Assembly (NCBI GenBank): GCA_007922305.1
Contig: ML677333.1
Span: 17,072,676-17,136,675 of the forward strand
DNA: 64,000 nucleotides
Origin: Dermatemys mawii
Lineage: Eukaryota; Chordata; Testudines; Dermatemydidae
Direction: 5' to 3'
Position 1 is the first letter of the stretch, and the number at the start of each line of letters is the position of its first letter. The notes beneath the pieces are model-generated. The model saw only the letters and a list, made by a program, of their open reading frames with translations. It was not told the origin of the DNA and did no database searches. A program made the position numbers and the translations under genes. Of the stretch, positions 32,871-44,929 are shown in pieces.

Positions 32871-34440
32871 ATGGAGTTTTTTTGTAAGGTTTCAAGGAAG
32901 GTAAAAATAGTGATGCCCAGAATGAAGAGAGATGGTATATCCTGATTTACTTGTCTAGGTCAGTCTCGGTTATCAGTGTTATTAAGCTCTAGTTAATATA
33001 GGTAACAGTGTGAATATAAAGCATTTAATTACTGATTAGAGTCTTCACTGCAGTTAATTCTTCAGTTGTCAAATATCCGAGAATCTTGCTAGGATAGCTC
33101 TCAGATTTTCATTAGTTCAGGATGTTATCACTTGGGATTTGATCTTGTCAAGAGACAAGCATCTCCAGAAAGGTGCTGACTGCCCCCATCTCCCTTTGAT
33201 ATCAGTGGAAGTTTACAGGTGCTCAGGATCTCCCAAAGGCTCACTAAGCAGAGTTCAGGATGAAGCCTAATTTGTGATTAATCTAAATGCCTATAATTGT
33301 GCCAGTTACACCCTACATGCTATACATGTAGTTAATTAAGATTCACGACCCAGTCTTTGGATGTTATTATTTGCTGCTTTAGCTTGAACCCAATACATTG
33401 GATTCATGAGGTACCTGTATGTCTAATATTTGTGATTTTATATGGAAAACTGAACTATCACTTTAATACAAGAGAATTTGTACCTTTTAGAGTTCCATCC
33501 ATGTCAGTCTTGTCAAAGTCATTAGCAGTTGTGTCAGTAAATCAAGAATATGACATGACCCTTGGATGAAACAGCTTAAATTAACAATACAAATCCCATT
33601 GAGTAGCTCTTAAATACAGATATCCTGTCTTAATCTCCAAAACTAGCAATTTATGAGTCACCCACACACACTGTTTGGACAATTTAGGCAGCACAAAAAT
33701 GTTATTACCATGAACTGAAATCTGTATTAGGTGCCAAAAAGGTGTTTCATAGATTGATGCACATTGGAAGACTCTTCTATTTGAAAGCATCATTGTCACC
33801 ACTGGGGAGCACTAGAAATTTCTGTATATCTCCTTGTCTCTTAATCAATATGAGTCCCCACTACCATGCAATGAATTCCAGCCTAACTGAAACAATTAGC
33901 CTAATACTGTTATTCAGGAAATACTCCTTTATAAATTATGACACATTAATTATTAATTTCTGATTTAACTAGGAGTATGACTGCACACAGTCCCATTTTA
34001 ATGTTCGCTACTGACAACAGAAATGATGGCCCTAATCCAGCAATCTATGCATGCGACCTTCATGTGGCTACAGGGGTCTATCTATGAGCATCACACTGTA
34101 GAATACAGTCATGATACAGTGAGTGATAACATCAGAGAACAAATATCATGTAGCTCATCTCTGGCATGTCTGCCTAATTAGGGAAGTTTTCCTTGCACTA
34201 CACAGGCTCAACAGAATGAGCTCCATGAGACAACACCCAGATTCATGTAAAAGTGACCTTTAAGATCATATTTTATTAAGGATAATATGCTATTTGATGC
34301 AAGCATATGATTCCTGCATTAAACAGAAAGACTCTAGTAGATTATTATTGTTGTTCTAATTTGATAAGTGTCTCTCCACAATCTTCCTGTTGTTTCCTGC
34401 TACTTTTCTGAACCCACTTGAGGAGAACAGGCAGTCAGCT
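32871..34440. other. AT-rich DNA, no gene recognised
   Basis: About 1.6 kb lacking recognisable repeats or exons. The small frames at 33357-33569, 33581-33802 and 33742-33963 have no known motif. Confidence 0.3.
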
Positions 34441-34459
34441 GAAGTAGTAGGAGCCAGTT

Positions 34460-35940
34460 ATCCATATCTCCATCTCACACAGATGTAATCATGCACATTC
34501 CTGAAGAAAAGTGTAGATCAGAGAAGAGTGTGGTGGAGATGCAAGAAACAGCTGCTGCTGAGTTTAGTTCCTTAAGTCTAGACGATCCAGGACTGTAGAT
34601 CCAGTTGAGCAGTAGCCTGAGGGACTTCCTAGTACTACATGGGCCACAGTAAGTGAAACATTTCATGTTCCCCAAGGATAATGAAAATAGAAGTTTCTAT
34701 CCAACACATTACTGGTCTGAAATCCCCAGTGGTGACAAAATGTAGAGGCCATGGCTTATGTACTCAAAAACCCAGAAAACTCATGTTTTTGTTGCCAAGT
34801 CTTCCAGTCTAATGTTCCAGCCACATTGGGTTCTGCAGGAACCAAGGACTGGAAAAATCCAGCTAGAAATCCGGCATGTCATGAGAAGGCACCAAATCAT
34901 CTGAGATAATTCCATAGGTGGAAAGAGCTTGAGATGAGACTAAGGGTAGGGATACACTACCTGCTGGATCGGTGGGTAGCGCTCAATGTATCAGGGATCG
35001 ATTTATTGAGTCTCATATAGATGTGATAAATCTATCCCCAAATCACTGCCTGTACTCCACATCGGCAGGAGGAGTACGCAGAGTTTGCGGGGGAGCGGCC
35101 CTGGTCGACCCGCCGCCATGGGGATGGCCAGGTAAGTCGAACTAAGATACGTTGACTTCAGCTACGTGAATAGCATAGCTAAAGTTGCATATCCTAGTTC
35201 GAAGCCCCACCTAGTGTAGCTCAGCCCTAAAGTTAAAGGCCATGATGATCATCATAAAGAGAAGATTGCATCAGAGTCTCTTGACTGGCAAAATGTTCTG
35301 AAAAGGCTCGTTACCATTGTGAGAATGCTTGCTACCCAAAACCTAGCTCTGCCTGGCACTTCAGATCAGATGTATGTGCCAAACAATGGAAACTTCCTTA
35401 AAATTATGGAGCTGATGGCTGAGTTTGATGCTGTACTCCAACAGCATCTAAGAAGAATCACCACCCAGGAAATTACACACACCACTATCTGGAAAAACAA
35501 TTCAAAATGAGATCATACAATTAATGGCAACAAAAGTCCAACAGAAGATTGTGGCAGATCGGAAGTCAACAAGATGTTACTATGTTATTCTGGACTGCAT
35601 GTCTGACATCAGCCATAAGAACAAATGACTTTAATGGTATGTTTTGTAACAACAAGAGAACCTAGTGAAAATGTCCCTGCAATGGCGACTGTCAAGGAGC
35701 ATTTTCTAGACTTTATTGACATTGATGATACTACAGGAGCTGGTATGACAAATGTGCTTCTTAAAAAGCTGGAAGATACGGGAATTGTGATAGTTGACAC
35801 GAGAGGTCAGGGCTACAATAACGATGCCAACATGAGATGAAGGAACAGAAGAGTGCGGACACGGATCCGAGAGTTAAACCCTCAAGCTTTTTTTGTCCCA
35901 TGCAGTTCTCATTCATTGAATGTGGTGGTCAGCTTCTAGT
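34460..35940 (+). pseudogene. hAT transposase pseudogene, copy A (ZMYM1-like, TTF + DUF4371)
   Basis: Decayed gene of a hAT-superfamily transposase of the type annotated as ZMYM1-like in vertebrates. The TTF-type zinc finger region carries CFCC at 34784-34795 followed by the QVFQSNVPA segment. After a MITE at 34944-35227 the DUF4371 part follows, with VRMLATQNLALPGTSDQMYV and FLKIMELMAEFDAVLQQHLR (35319-35460). Later come TREPSENVPAMATV and FIDIDDTTGAGMTNVLLKKL (35640-35775), a GQGYNNDANMR motif, and finally RELNPQAFFVPCSSHS (to about 35940). Frameshifts and stops break it, including TAG at the position where copy B has TGG (near 34596). The catalytic C-terminal and dimerisation region is absent. 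It is clearly homologous to 57300-58905. Confidence 0.85.
34941..35230. mobile_element. PIF/Harbinger-like MITE (34944-35227) with TAA TSD
   Basis: It is flanked by TAA at 34941-34943 and 35228-35230. Copy B of the transposase gene lacks it at this point (CACTAAGGTTAAAGG), which serves as an empty site and confirms the 284-bp insertion and the 3-bp duplication. Words GGATCGATTTATTGAG, GATAAATCTATCCCC and GTAAGTCGAACTAAGATACG identify the same family as 23115-23401. Confidence 0.85.
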
Positions 35941-36302
35941 GAGGATTCATCACCAAATTTGGGCTGCTGGTTGGATCATAACCTTCCCTGGCTCAGGACA
36001 GGTACTGACAGGGTATGCAATGTGAACACTGATCCATGCACCCTATGGAGCTCAGTGGGAACTGTTGAGTGCAGTGCACTTTTGAAAATTGGCTCTGTTA
36101 TTTAGGAGCGTGAATACAGATTTAGGGAAAGATTTTCTAATGCATCTAAGAGATCTGGAGTACAAATTAATGAGTGGCCTCATGTACCAAATGAAGGTTT
36201 GGTATGAATGATTGGAGAATACTGGATAGTATAGAATCAGTATTCTCCAAATACTCCAAAGTACCCTCCAATAATGATTGGAGTATATTGGAGAATGATT
36301 TT
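35941..36302. other. Unassigned, with AT-rich inverted words
   Basis: Between 36210 and 36300 the words GGAGAATACTGG, AGTATTCTCCAAATACTCC and GATTGGAGTATATTGGAGAA are partial inverted copies of each other and could form hairpins. No gene. Confidence 0.4.
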
Positions 36303-36377
36303 CATTATGGCCTCATGACTTCATTATGGCCTCATGACTTAATGTACCCTCATGACTTCATTATGGCCTCATGACTT
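36303..36377. repeat. Short tandem array, 19-bp unit
   Basis: CATTATGGCCTCATGACTT occurs perfectly at 36303-36321, 36322-36340 and 36359-36377, with a diverged 18-bp unit AATGTACCCTCATGACTT at 36341-36358. Confidence 0.95.
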
Positions 36378-36404
36378 AATGTGTGTACCCATCCATTATC
36401 TCTT

Positions 36405-36530
36405 GTTTATACTTCGGTTGTTAGTTCTTTGGGCAGCAACTCTCTTTTTATTCTGTTTGTACAGCACCTAGCACAGTGGGGTGCTGGTCCATGGATGAGA
36501 TTCCTAGGCACTACAGTATAGACATAGGAA
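36405..36530 (+). mobile_element. L2/MIR-like LINE 3' tail
   Basis: TTCTGTTTGTACAGCACCTA then GCACAGTGGGGTGCTGGTCC and CTAGGCACTACAG is a dispersed sauropsid 3' tail. Minus-strand relatives lie at 40985-41110 and 63255-63345. Confidence 0.65.
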
Positions 36531-37424
36531 TGCTATGGCAGCAGAAAACCATCACACCTCCAAAACTCAGAATAGCAAACAAGGAAATGATTAATTGATT
36601 TAAGAGTGTATATACCCAGCTTGCCTATAGTAGGTTATAAATAAATAAACAAAAATAATCTAACTACTAAATTTGCTTGGTAGTGGACAGTCCATAGAGG
36701 AACATCATAAAAGAAAAGGCACATTTCTGTATAAATGTTATTTTGATAGAAATGTGGCATATCAGAAGCCTAACTGAACTTGCTTAACATGAAGGTACCT
36801 TTACTGTGTTCCTTCCTAAGTGGAAGTTGTAGTCATTTTCCACAACCACAGTCTCCTCTGTTGAGTATCCAGAATCAGGATCTCTATACTTTAGTTTATC
36901 CCAGCAAAAGCCAGTAATATACATAATGTTTAGATAAACTATATGAAATAAATTCTCTCATGCATTGAATACACATGAAAATATGCTATTTATGGACTAT
37001 TTAACAAACACACATAAATAGCTGCCTCATCAGTTAATAGACTGTAAACTAGACTCTAAGGCCTGAATCCTACAAATGCTTAAGCATGTACTTAACTTTA
37101 TATTAAACCTAAGTTCTGGGGTCTCTTGTTCTCCTGCTGATAAAAGATGAATATAGTGAAATGGAAGCTATTTTAAAAGGCAAGGAAGAGAGGTAAATAC
37201 ATAAATGTGATTAAACAAGGAAAGCATACTTTGAACTGGAATATTTTGTTATAAATTAACAAATTAAGGTAGGTGGATACTGTCTTGCTTAGCATCAATG
37301 GATCATTACCCTTAGTCCATGACAGAACCAATTCTGAACTTTCAGCAAAGCTTTGGCAAAGTTTCACATGCTGGATTATTATAAACCCTCTAAATATGGG
37401 CTACATAGTAAAACACTCAAATGG
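36531..37424. other. AT-rich DNA, no gene recognised
   Basis: No exon or complete element. A short repeat phrase (GAATCCTACAAATGCTTAAGC near 37065) occurs widely in sauropsid genomes. Confidence 0.3.
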
Positions 37425-37545
37425 GTAAAGGTTTCAGAGTGGTAGCTGTGTTAGCAAAAAGAACAAGGAGTACTTGTGGCACCTTAGAGACTAACAAATT
37501 TCTTTGGGCATAAGCTTTTGTGACACATTGAGATCAATGACACAT
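37425..37545 (-). mobile_element. Penelope-type 3' tail repeat
   Basis: AAGGTTTCAGAGTGGTAGCT, AAAAAGAACAAGGAGTACTT and GTGGCACCTTAGAGACTAAC identify the abundant tail family also seen at 9294-9413, here in minus orientation. It lies 135-250 bp downstream (in minus sense) of the GIY-YIG coding fragment at 37680-38040. The hammerhead-like segment is truncated or unrecognisable here. Confidence 0.65.
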
Positions 37546-37679
37546 TGAGATCGTTTTACACTACTGTATTAACTAATCTAATAATGAATTTTAAACTATG
37601 CTTAGTTTGGGAATTTCCACACAACTCCACTATTTTAGAATCAGAAACATGAAATTTTACATCCCTCCTCTGAATTCAT

Positions 37680-38040
37680 TTGCATAGAGAGTGTCCGGTC
37701 TGGCCAATGTACATGGCAGAAGGGCATTGCTGACACATGATGGCATATCTCACTTTGGTAGATGTGCAGGTGAATGAGTCCCTGATGGTATGGCTGATGT
37801 GATTAGGTCCTATGATGGTGTCACTTGAATAGATACATGGACAGAGTTGGCAATGAGCTTTGTTGCAAGTATAGGTTCCTGGGTTAGTGTTTTTGTTGTG
37901 TGGTTGTTGGTGAGTATTTGCTTCAGGTTGGGAGGCTGTCTGTAAGCGAGGACTGGCCTGTCTCCCAAGGTCTGTGAGAGTGAGGGATCGTCCTTCAGGT
38001 TAGGTTGTAGATTCTTGATGATGCGTTGGAGAGGTTTTCA
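37680..38040 (-). pseudogene. Penelope-like element: linker and GIY-YIG endonuclease
   Basis: Minus-strand coding remnant of a Penelope-like retroelement, whose proteins join a reverse transcriptase to a GIY-YIG nuclease. Reading from 38040 downward, one frame gives PVLAYRQPPNLKQIL, the conserved linker after the reverse transcriptase. A shifted frame gives CNKAHCQLCPCIYSSDTIIG (with cysteines and histidine of the zinc-like CCHH linker), IRDSFTCTSTKVRYAIMCQQ, then CPSAMYIGQTGHSL, with the YIG of the nuclease at 37711-37703. It stops soon after, so the catalytic Arg and Glu of the nuclease are missing. At least one frameshift is present. Confidence 0.85.
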
Positions 38041-39869
38041 GTTTAATATTAAGCAAAAATTATGGAAGGAAGATGAAATGCTGATTTTTCAAGATTGGTG
38101 CAAGTCCAAGGACACTTCATGAGGAACAACTAGACCTGCCTTACAATAAATACCACCATGAAAATTTATCATTACAGGCACAAAATCTATTCATCTGCTT
38201 TTTATAATCATAATGACTAAAGAATAGTCACCACATTTGCCCTCATCAAAAAATTACTTTTCCCAGGTGAGTGGGTTAGTATAATTTCAACTGTGTTATA
38301 TTCCACAGTTTTCAAGTCCTGGTCACCTACATGGTTCATAATATATAGCTCAGAGAAAGTATAACATAGGTGACAAATGAAATACAGGTGTTTACATTCT
38401 CTCATCCTCTCATTGTCATATAATATGGCCTTCAAACTTGGTACATTTTGTCCTTTTGCATTACAAATACTGGTGTAATGTCCCGTTCTCATTGAGCAAG
38501 AGTTCATAATAGGAATACTTCATACCTCTACAGCACCCATGTCTCAACAAATCATATAAGGTAGTGTCACATTGGAAGGCATCACATCATAAAACATAAT
38601 GATACAACTACTGCAAGCCAAATGCTTCTGAATGACATTTTACAGATTATAGGGTAAATCTCCTTCCAGAAAGATCACTGAAATATTGGGGTACAACTAG
38701 GGGAAGGAGCTGAAACACCTGCAAAAAGATCTGAACCAAACATTCATGCTGACCTAAATCTCTTTGGTTAATTAGATCTCAAATAACTGTTGTTTGCATA
38801 ATTAACCAAAATAGTCACTACTCAAGGGGTAGCAGACAGCGTGGGAGATTCAGTATCTCTCTAAACTGTCATATCAGGAAAAGAAAAAACCTTGAAGATG
38901 TAACATTATCCAGCTCAAGTTGTTGGCAGACATTAAAGTAATTGAATAAGTGGGTAATTTAAAATTATCTTCCAATAATTCAACCCTCAGCTATCTCTGT
39001 TCATTGAATAATGCCATTGCCTCTGGTCCTTTCCATGCTTTCATACAATCTAAATTTGCAATTACTCTCCCCTCATCTCTGAATGAAATGACATTTCCTA
39101 ATGTGACTGAGATCTTATAGCTTGCTGCTGGGGCTGAGGACATTATAAAGGATACGTGAACCTGTCTTCCAGCTTCTTAATGACCAAACACACATCAGCT
39201 TTCATCTGCTGAGTCACTACACTTGTATGATGACTTCTGTAACCTCCATTAAGGTGTCCATCCATTATCTCTCAGCTTTTTAACATCTTAATGTATAGGG
39301 AGGAATTCTTACAGGATGTACTTAAGCCATAAAATACAATAAAACTGTTCAAATACTGATTTAGATTAAGACATAATTCAGGAGGCATAAAGAATCATCT
39401 GAAGGTGATATTTTTCCTTCCACAAAATGGAAATTTTATAGGAGAACAGCTGATATCAAATAGAAAAATGCAGATATTTATTGGAGAATCTGTAAGACCT
39501 GTGATGTGTGTTTTCTCAGGTATCATTCAGATAACAATAGTTTATTTGAGCGGTTTCTGAGACCAATATTTGGCCCATAGTGAGGTTTAATTAGTTAATG
39601 TTTAATGCTCTATATAATCTAAGACAGATTGGCTGATGTCAAATGCCATACAAAATCAGGTACTATTAAATTCTTTGGACCTGCACAGTATAAATATAAA
39701 ATGTTTTATTGTGTATGTAACTACTTCGTGCAGAAGTACTTCAGCAATGTATGCTCTGGATTTGGAATAGCCTCATTGTTCATGAGCAGTGAAAACACAA
39801 GCTACCTCAAATAACGTGCAACAAAACCATTTTATGACACTATTATTTATTTACCTTATGTATCATGTT
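38041..39869. other. Repeat-poor stretch
   Basis: No transposon recognised. The minus-strand frame at 38217-38507 (96 codons) shows no known motif. The part at 38930-39150 is free of repeats and of mixed composition and is one of several candidate non-coding conserved blocks. Confidence 0.3.
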
Positions 39870-40915
39870 CTGGACTGCAGTGCAGATTAGTGAGGGGTTG
39901 TGTCACCATCTGCCTGGCAACCTTGAGTGCCTTACAAAGCTTTGCTGCTGTAGCTCTCAACCTTGGCCACTCACAAACAGAATGCAGATCACACCCTAAA
40001 TGTCTGTATCATTGCAGCCCTGCAGCTACAGCTCTAACCCCAGCAACACTCCAGTCACACTCTGGCTTCCACCAGTCTTGGTTACTAATTGTAGGATGAC
40101 TTCAACACACTCCCAGTCCCAAATGTCCCCCCCAAAATGTGTTTTTCACTGTCCAGCCCTCTCCAGGGCAGTTCACATATTAGAGATCAGTTGCCACTAT
40201 AAGAAGTCAATATTCAACAGTTTGCTATTGTAACTGGAGTTACCCAAACAGTGCAGTTTAAACACAACATTGGACTAGTTTGGATTAAAAAGAAAACAAA
40301 TTTATTTAGCTACAAAGAGGTATAGTTGTACTTAAAATCTAAGGTATTAAAATTAGAAATGGTTACAAGAGAAATAAAGATAAAACACTTTCTAGTAGCT
40401 AAAATTTAGCAAGCTAGACTTAGTTCAAAGTAAAATCTTTACCACAGGTTCCCAGCAACATTGCTAATCAAATTCTCAGGTCAGGTTATCTCCCAGAGTC
40501 AAAGGGCTGGTTCCTTTGTTGTCTTAGGTGAAAAAGAAAGATAGGGAGAGATTTCTTAGATGTTTCTGCTCTTCACTTTTATAGTCCAGTCCCCCTTTGA
40601 AGTGGATTCTTCTGAGGGTTACCTCCTCAAAGCACAGTTTATTGAAACAGTAAAGTGGAGTCTGGTGGTGAAGGGTGGTTCCATGCTTTCTTTTCCCTTG
40701 TGTATGCTGAAATGTAGATTTGCCTTGTTTCCTGCCATTTCCCCTGTTTGCTATATATATGTAAAGTGAGATAGACACACATTCCTTTGTTTAGGATAGA
40801 CTTGTTTAACAACTTTAACCTAGTCAGGGCTGTGTGGGATAGAACATATGCTAATATCATATGGAGGAATTCATAATTTTACATATAATGTTGATACACA
40901 CATTTCACCATGACA
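39870..40915 (-). mobile_element. Probable retroviral LTR
   Basis: The minus strand starts TGTCATGGTGAAATGTGTGT (rc of 40896-40915) and runs about 1 kb. It includes CATTGGACTAGTTTGGATTA and AAACAAATTTATTTAGCTAC (plus-strand reading), words I associate with turtle endogenous retrovirus LTRs and their polyadenylation end. No TSD is established and the low-coordinate edge is approximate. No internal genes adjoin. Confidence 0.5.
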
Positions 40916-40984
40916 TTGACCAGTAAGGCATATTTTGTACAAAGATTATTACTATGGTGTGTGAATATGGGGTGCTTTTCATCA

Positions 40985-41110
40985 CAGTATGTATTACAAT
41001 AGTGCCTAGGAAACCCAACTGAGTTCCTATTATGTTCCTATTATGATAGGTGCTGCATGTACGCATAATACAAACACAGTTCCTGCCCCAAAGAGCTTGC
41101 AACCTAAATA
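40985..41110 (-). mobile_element. L2/MIR-like LINE tail, minus
   Basis: ATAGGTGCTGCATGTACGCA, then ACAAACACAGTTCCTGCCCC and AAAGAGCTTGCAACCTAAA, is the reverse complement of the tail type found at 36405-36530. GTTCCTATTAT is duplicated at 41022-41045. Confidence 0.6.
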
Positions 41111-41285
41111 GATACAAGTGGCAGCATTGCAACTTCCATTTTACAGATGGGGAACTGAAGTAGAGAGATTAATTGACTTGCCCCAGGCCACTCAGGAAGT
41201 CTCTGGCACAGCTAACAACTGAGCACAGATATTTCAAGTCTCAGTAGTTTAACAACAAAACCAGTCTACCTCTCTTACACCAGCA
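41111..41285 (-). mobile_element. MIR-type SINE core
   Basis: CCATTTTACAGATGGGGAAC, TTGACTTGCCCCAGGCCACT and CAGGAAGTCTCTGGCA are the MIR/CORE SINE segments on the minus strand. It follows the L2-like tail directly, as expected for a SINE that borrowed an L2 tail. Confidence 0.75.
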
Positions 41286-42965
41286 AGTACTCTGCATGAC
41301 ATTTTTCAGAATTAAAATTATTTATATTTGGTTCTATATCCCTCCCTCTGTACCATCAGGTATGACAGGCAGGATTTGACCCATAATTATGGTAATAGAT
41401 TTAGAAATGAATTTAGTGGGGATTTATTTACTTTGTGTTACTGAAAGAGTACCAAACGTTTGTTTAAAAGGAAGAGTCCAGGAAATGTTTAAGGGACAAA
41501 TCCAACACCAGAATGCAATGGTTTCATTCATTTACAAACGTTGTCTCAAACCCCCATTTTTAATTCACCCTGCCTTATCCCTAAGTATGCTCCTGTTGTT
41601 CAAATAAGCTGTCGATGCCCACAATTAAACCTAAAATCTAACCAAATTTCAAATTCCATTTTTACATTCCAGGCTCGAAATAAAAACTGAAGGTTGTATT
41701 ACAGCCACTCTAGACTTCAATCCTTACTTATTATATTTCCAATAACACTGCTGGAGGTCCTAAATCATGTTAAAGTTGGTCTGTAAATTGGATTTTCGAA
41801 CTTCAGAAGAAATGCATAAGCAGGGTAAAGCACTTTCTTCTTATCTTGCATCACCAGTGCTTACACTAATTTCAACAAAATAATCTCTAAAAGGCACAGA
41901 TTTTGTAAATTAGCAACACTATATCCAAATCCTTCCTTCAAATCATCTGTAGGCTTTGCATTAGAAGGAGGGGAAAAAAGAAGTATAAACAACAAAAAAG
42001 TTAAGTCTCTGCCTGAAGCATGCAGCATGATGTGAGAATTGATACCAGATTTTATTTTAATGAAAAGCATTTTAAGGAAGTTCTTTATAAAGTGGATCGA
42101 ATAGTCTTTGACTAAATAAGGTAACAGTGTATTTGCTCCTCACTTTTTGCTGCTGGTGTAGTACTCTCACCAGCTTTTACTGAGATTTGGTCTTACTTGA
42201 GGTCTTTCTTTTTCTTCATGGTCCCCCCCAAAGTGGGGGATGGGGGAGGAATTGGCAATGTTGTTTATTTTAATTACTGCCTAATGGGGCACAATTGTTT
42301 ATTGTAAAAAGTCACTAATGAACAAATGACCCTGTCACCTGGAGCACTTTACAGGCTGGTGGTAAACTCCAGCTATTTAAACAAAAACCTTCTTGGGCTA
42401 TTGATCCACTGGCTGGGTTGGACTGGACCCTAGGGGCACGTGACAGCTAGGTAACTGAGTGCTCATTGTTTAACACTCCCTACTACACCAAACAAATAAA
42501 TCTTCTTCACATTTCCTTTTTTCTGCGCTCCATCTAAAAGAGCATTTATTATGTGACAATTCACTACTAAATATATATTTGTGTGTGTTCAGGTGAATAC
42601 ACAAGCCACTGTTTTCATAATCTATCTCGGTTACAACAAATGTCTATAGCTTTAATATACTGGTGATGTTAATTCTGCTATAAAGACAAAAGTGGACAGG
42701 CCCAGAGTGCAAACTCCTTTACATTTATTACTTTTGTATATTCCAATGCCCACTTCATTCCAAAAAGCCTTTCCATGCCTTGAAAATAGGAGCAACACAG
42801 ATACAATATTGACAGTTCTGTGGAGTGGCCCTAAACATAATAAACTTAATAACTCCTGCATTATGATCTTCTTTCCAAAATTTGTGGCACATACATTTGT
42901 TTCCCCTTCTCTGCCTGTCTGCTCTGTTCCTGTGAGCAGAATGTTCAAGAAGTCCTCCGATACAA
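41286..42965. other. Repeat-poor AT-rich DNA
   Basis: No recognisable transposon or exon. A mixed-composition block at 42280-42430 is repeat-free. Frames at 42652-42982 on the two strands overlap and share no motif. Confidence 0.3.
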
Positions 42966-43305
42966 CTGCCCAGGGCAGGTAAAGGGTCCACCGCGGCAGC
43001 TCTTACTGTGGCTGGGCTTGGCTCTGAGGCCCTGCCCCCTGGCCAGAGGCGGGTCAGGGAAAGCTCCGTGAGAAGCTTTGGGGAGCCTGGGTCCCTCCAC
43101 CTGCCCTGAGTGGGAGGTTTCGGGGGCAGGGAACCGGCAGGGGGCTGCTTTAAGCCCCAGCTCACCCAGCTGTGGGGGCAGGCTCCACAGCCCCACTCTG
43201 TCTTGGCCAGGGAGGGCCCTCTGGGGAAGAGGAGGGGTGGGGGCAGGGCCCCCCATTTTGGGGAAGGCTCTGACACCCCTGTTTCTTCCCCTCTTATCCA
43301 CACTT
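42966..43305. other. GC-rich segment, probably a DNA-transposon interior
   Basis: An abrupt GC-rich block (GGGGGCAGGCTCCACAGCCC, GGGGTGGGGGCAGGGCC) in AT-rich DNA. It keeps proline- or glycine-rich frames open on both strands (up to 198 codons, 42755-43351 minus). It resembles the GC-rich interiors of the hAT elements at 7727 and 24005, but I found no inverted ends. Confidence 0.35.
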
Positions 43306-44929
43306 GTCTACTGACCACAGTAGAATAGAACATACTGTATGTTTCTGTCATAGTGTAAATCTGAAAAGTTGAGAAAGTTTGAAAAGTTATAAATTGGCAA
43401 AATAAAAAATGAAAAAGAGGTGTAAGAAAACCTGGACAACATCCATTCGCTCACAATCAGTGGGGGGTAAATGTGGAAAGGGGAAATAAAGGGGAAAACA
43501 AAAATCTCCAACATTTTGAAAATTCAAAAACTCAAAATACAAAAGATTCTGGAAAAATCATGACTTTTGGTTTATAAAAAGGCTACTTTACATAAAGAGT
43601 TGAATAAAATAAATGACCAGCTGTACTTCTGAGTCTAGCTTAGTGACTTATAGCTTGAATAAAATAATTGTCCTATCCCATAATAGACAACAGGACCTAA
43701 AACCCTCAACGCCCCCCTGCATGTGCATATAGGGTGGGTCACAATACTGCCCGCAGTTAGCATAAATGGCTTCCTTTAAAATTAGGAGAGGCCTGCTTCA
43801 AATTATACTGTCATATACACTCCTATCAGTTGCTTTTTTGGTCACATGAACTTACACTCAGTTGAAAATGTCTAAGGAAAGCAGATATTTTCTGCCAATA
43901 TTTGTTTTGTTGAAAGCCTGGTTTTCCATCAAAAAATGGTGATGGAAAATTTTCACCCAGGCCTACTCAATATACTACAATCACATACATGGAGCAGATA
44001 ATCAGAGAGTAGTTCACTTCATGGAAGAAAGCAGGCTACTACTTGGTCCAATCCATTCCAGTTATTTCTAAATGTAAGGATCCCCTCCACATACACGAAT
44101 TGTGCAGCAGGAGCACTTGAACTGGTCACCACATTTGAATTTGAAGGTGTCATGTACTGATTGTCAAATATTTTAAATATATGGTAGCAATTTGTTTCCC
44201 TCTGTGATCAGCTCTGGTTTAATTTTAAGATTCAGGCCTTTCAATGATTGGTATTTAAAAGAGAAACACCTGTAATCGCCAATATTTTATACATATCTGT
44301 CTAGCAGTCGTATTATTTTATCATATCAACTCCCATTTAACAGATAATTATTTTAAGTTGTAAAGGGAAAACATACTGCTAATAGCATCTTGTGTTATTA
44401 GAAACAGATTGCTAAAGTTTCCCACCCCACTCCCCGCCTTCTGAAGAAGTCCTCCACCATAGCAAACCATGTTAAGACTGAGTTGTAGTGACAGGAAGCC
44501 AGGAGGAGAGGGAGGAATTCATTCCCATGAGCTTCTCTCCCCCAAGGGAGCTATCACACTATTTCAGCAAACAGCCTTTCCATAGTCACAACAACAAGAT
44601 TTCTTCTATTAAACTCACAGATAGCACAGCTGATTAGGAAACTGGCTGGATTCTGACTGCCAGAGTAGTGTTCACGCTCCTGAAGAGAGACTGCCTGCGT
44701 AGGCCTAATTCTGCCATGCTGTCTTACCTTGAGAGGGACCCCACCTTGCTCTGGGCCAGATTCTCCCACCCTTACACACAATCACAAGACTGATTTGCAT
44801 GGAATGGCTTGTGGAGAAAGTTACTCAAGTTGCTAACTGGTGTAATAAGTGGGTCTTCAAATGTACCCTAACTGTGAGCTCAATTGGGAATAGGGCATGG
44901 AATTTCATAAAGTGCCACAATAATCTATA
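43306..44929. other. AT-rich DNA with MITE-like fragments
   Basis: AAAAATGGTGATGGAAAATTTTC (43933-43955) and the A-rich stretch 43350-43570 resemble the fold-back AAAATTTTC repeats of 51110-51495. No gene recognised. Confidence 0.35.

Noticed and set aside
42755..43351. 198-codon minus-strand open frame, the longest in the window
   Set aside because: It spans a GC-rich block joined to AT-rich DNA, overlaps equally open frames on the other strand, is rich in P/G/S and shows no domain; GC-rich text lacks stop codons by chance.
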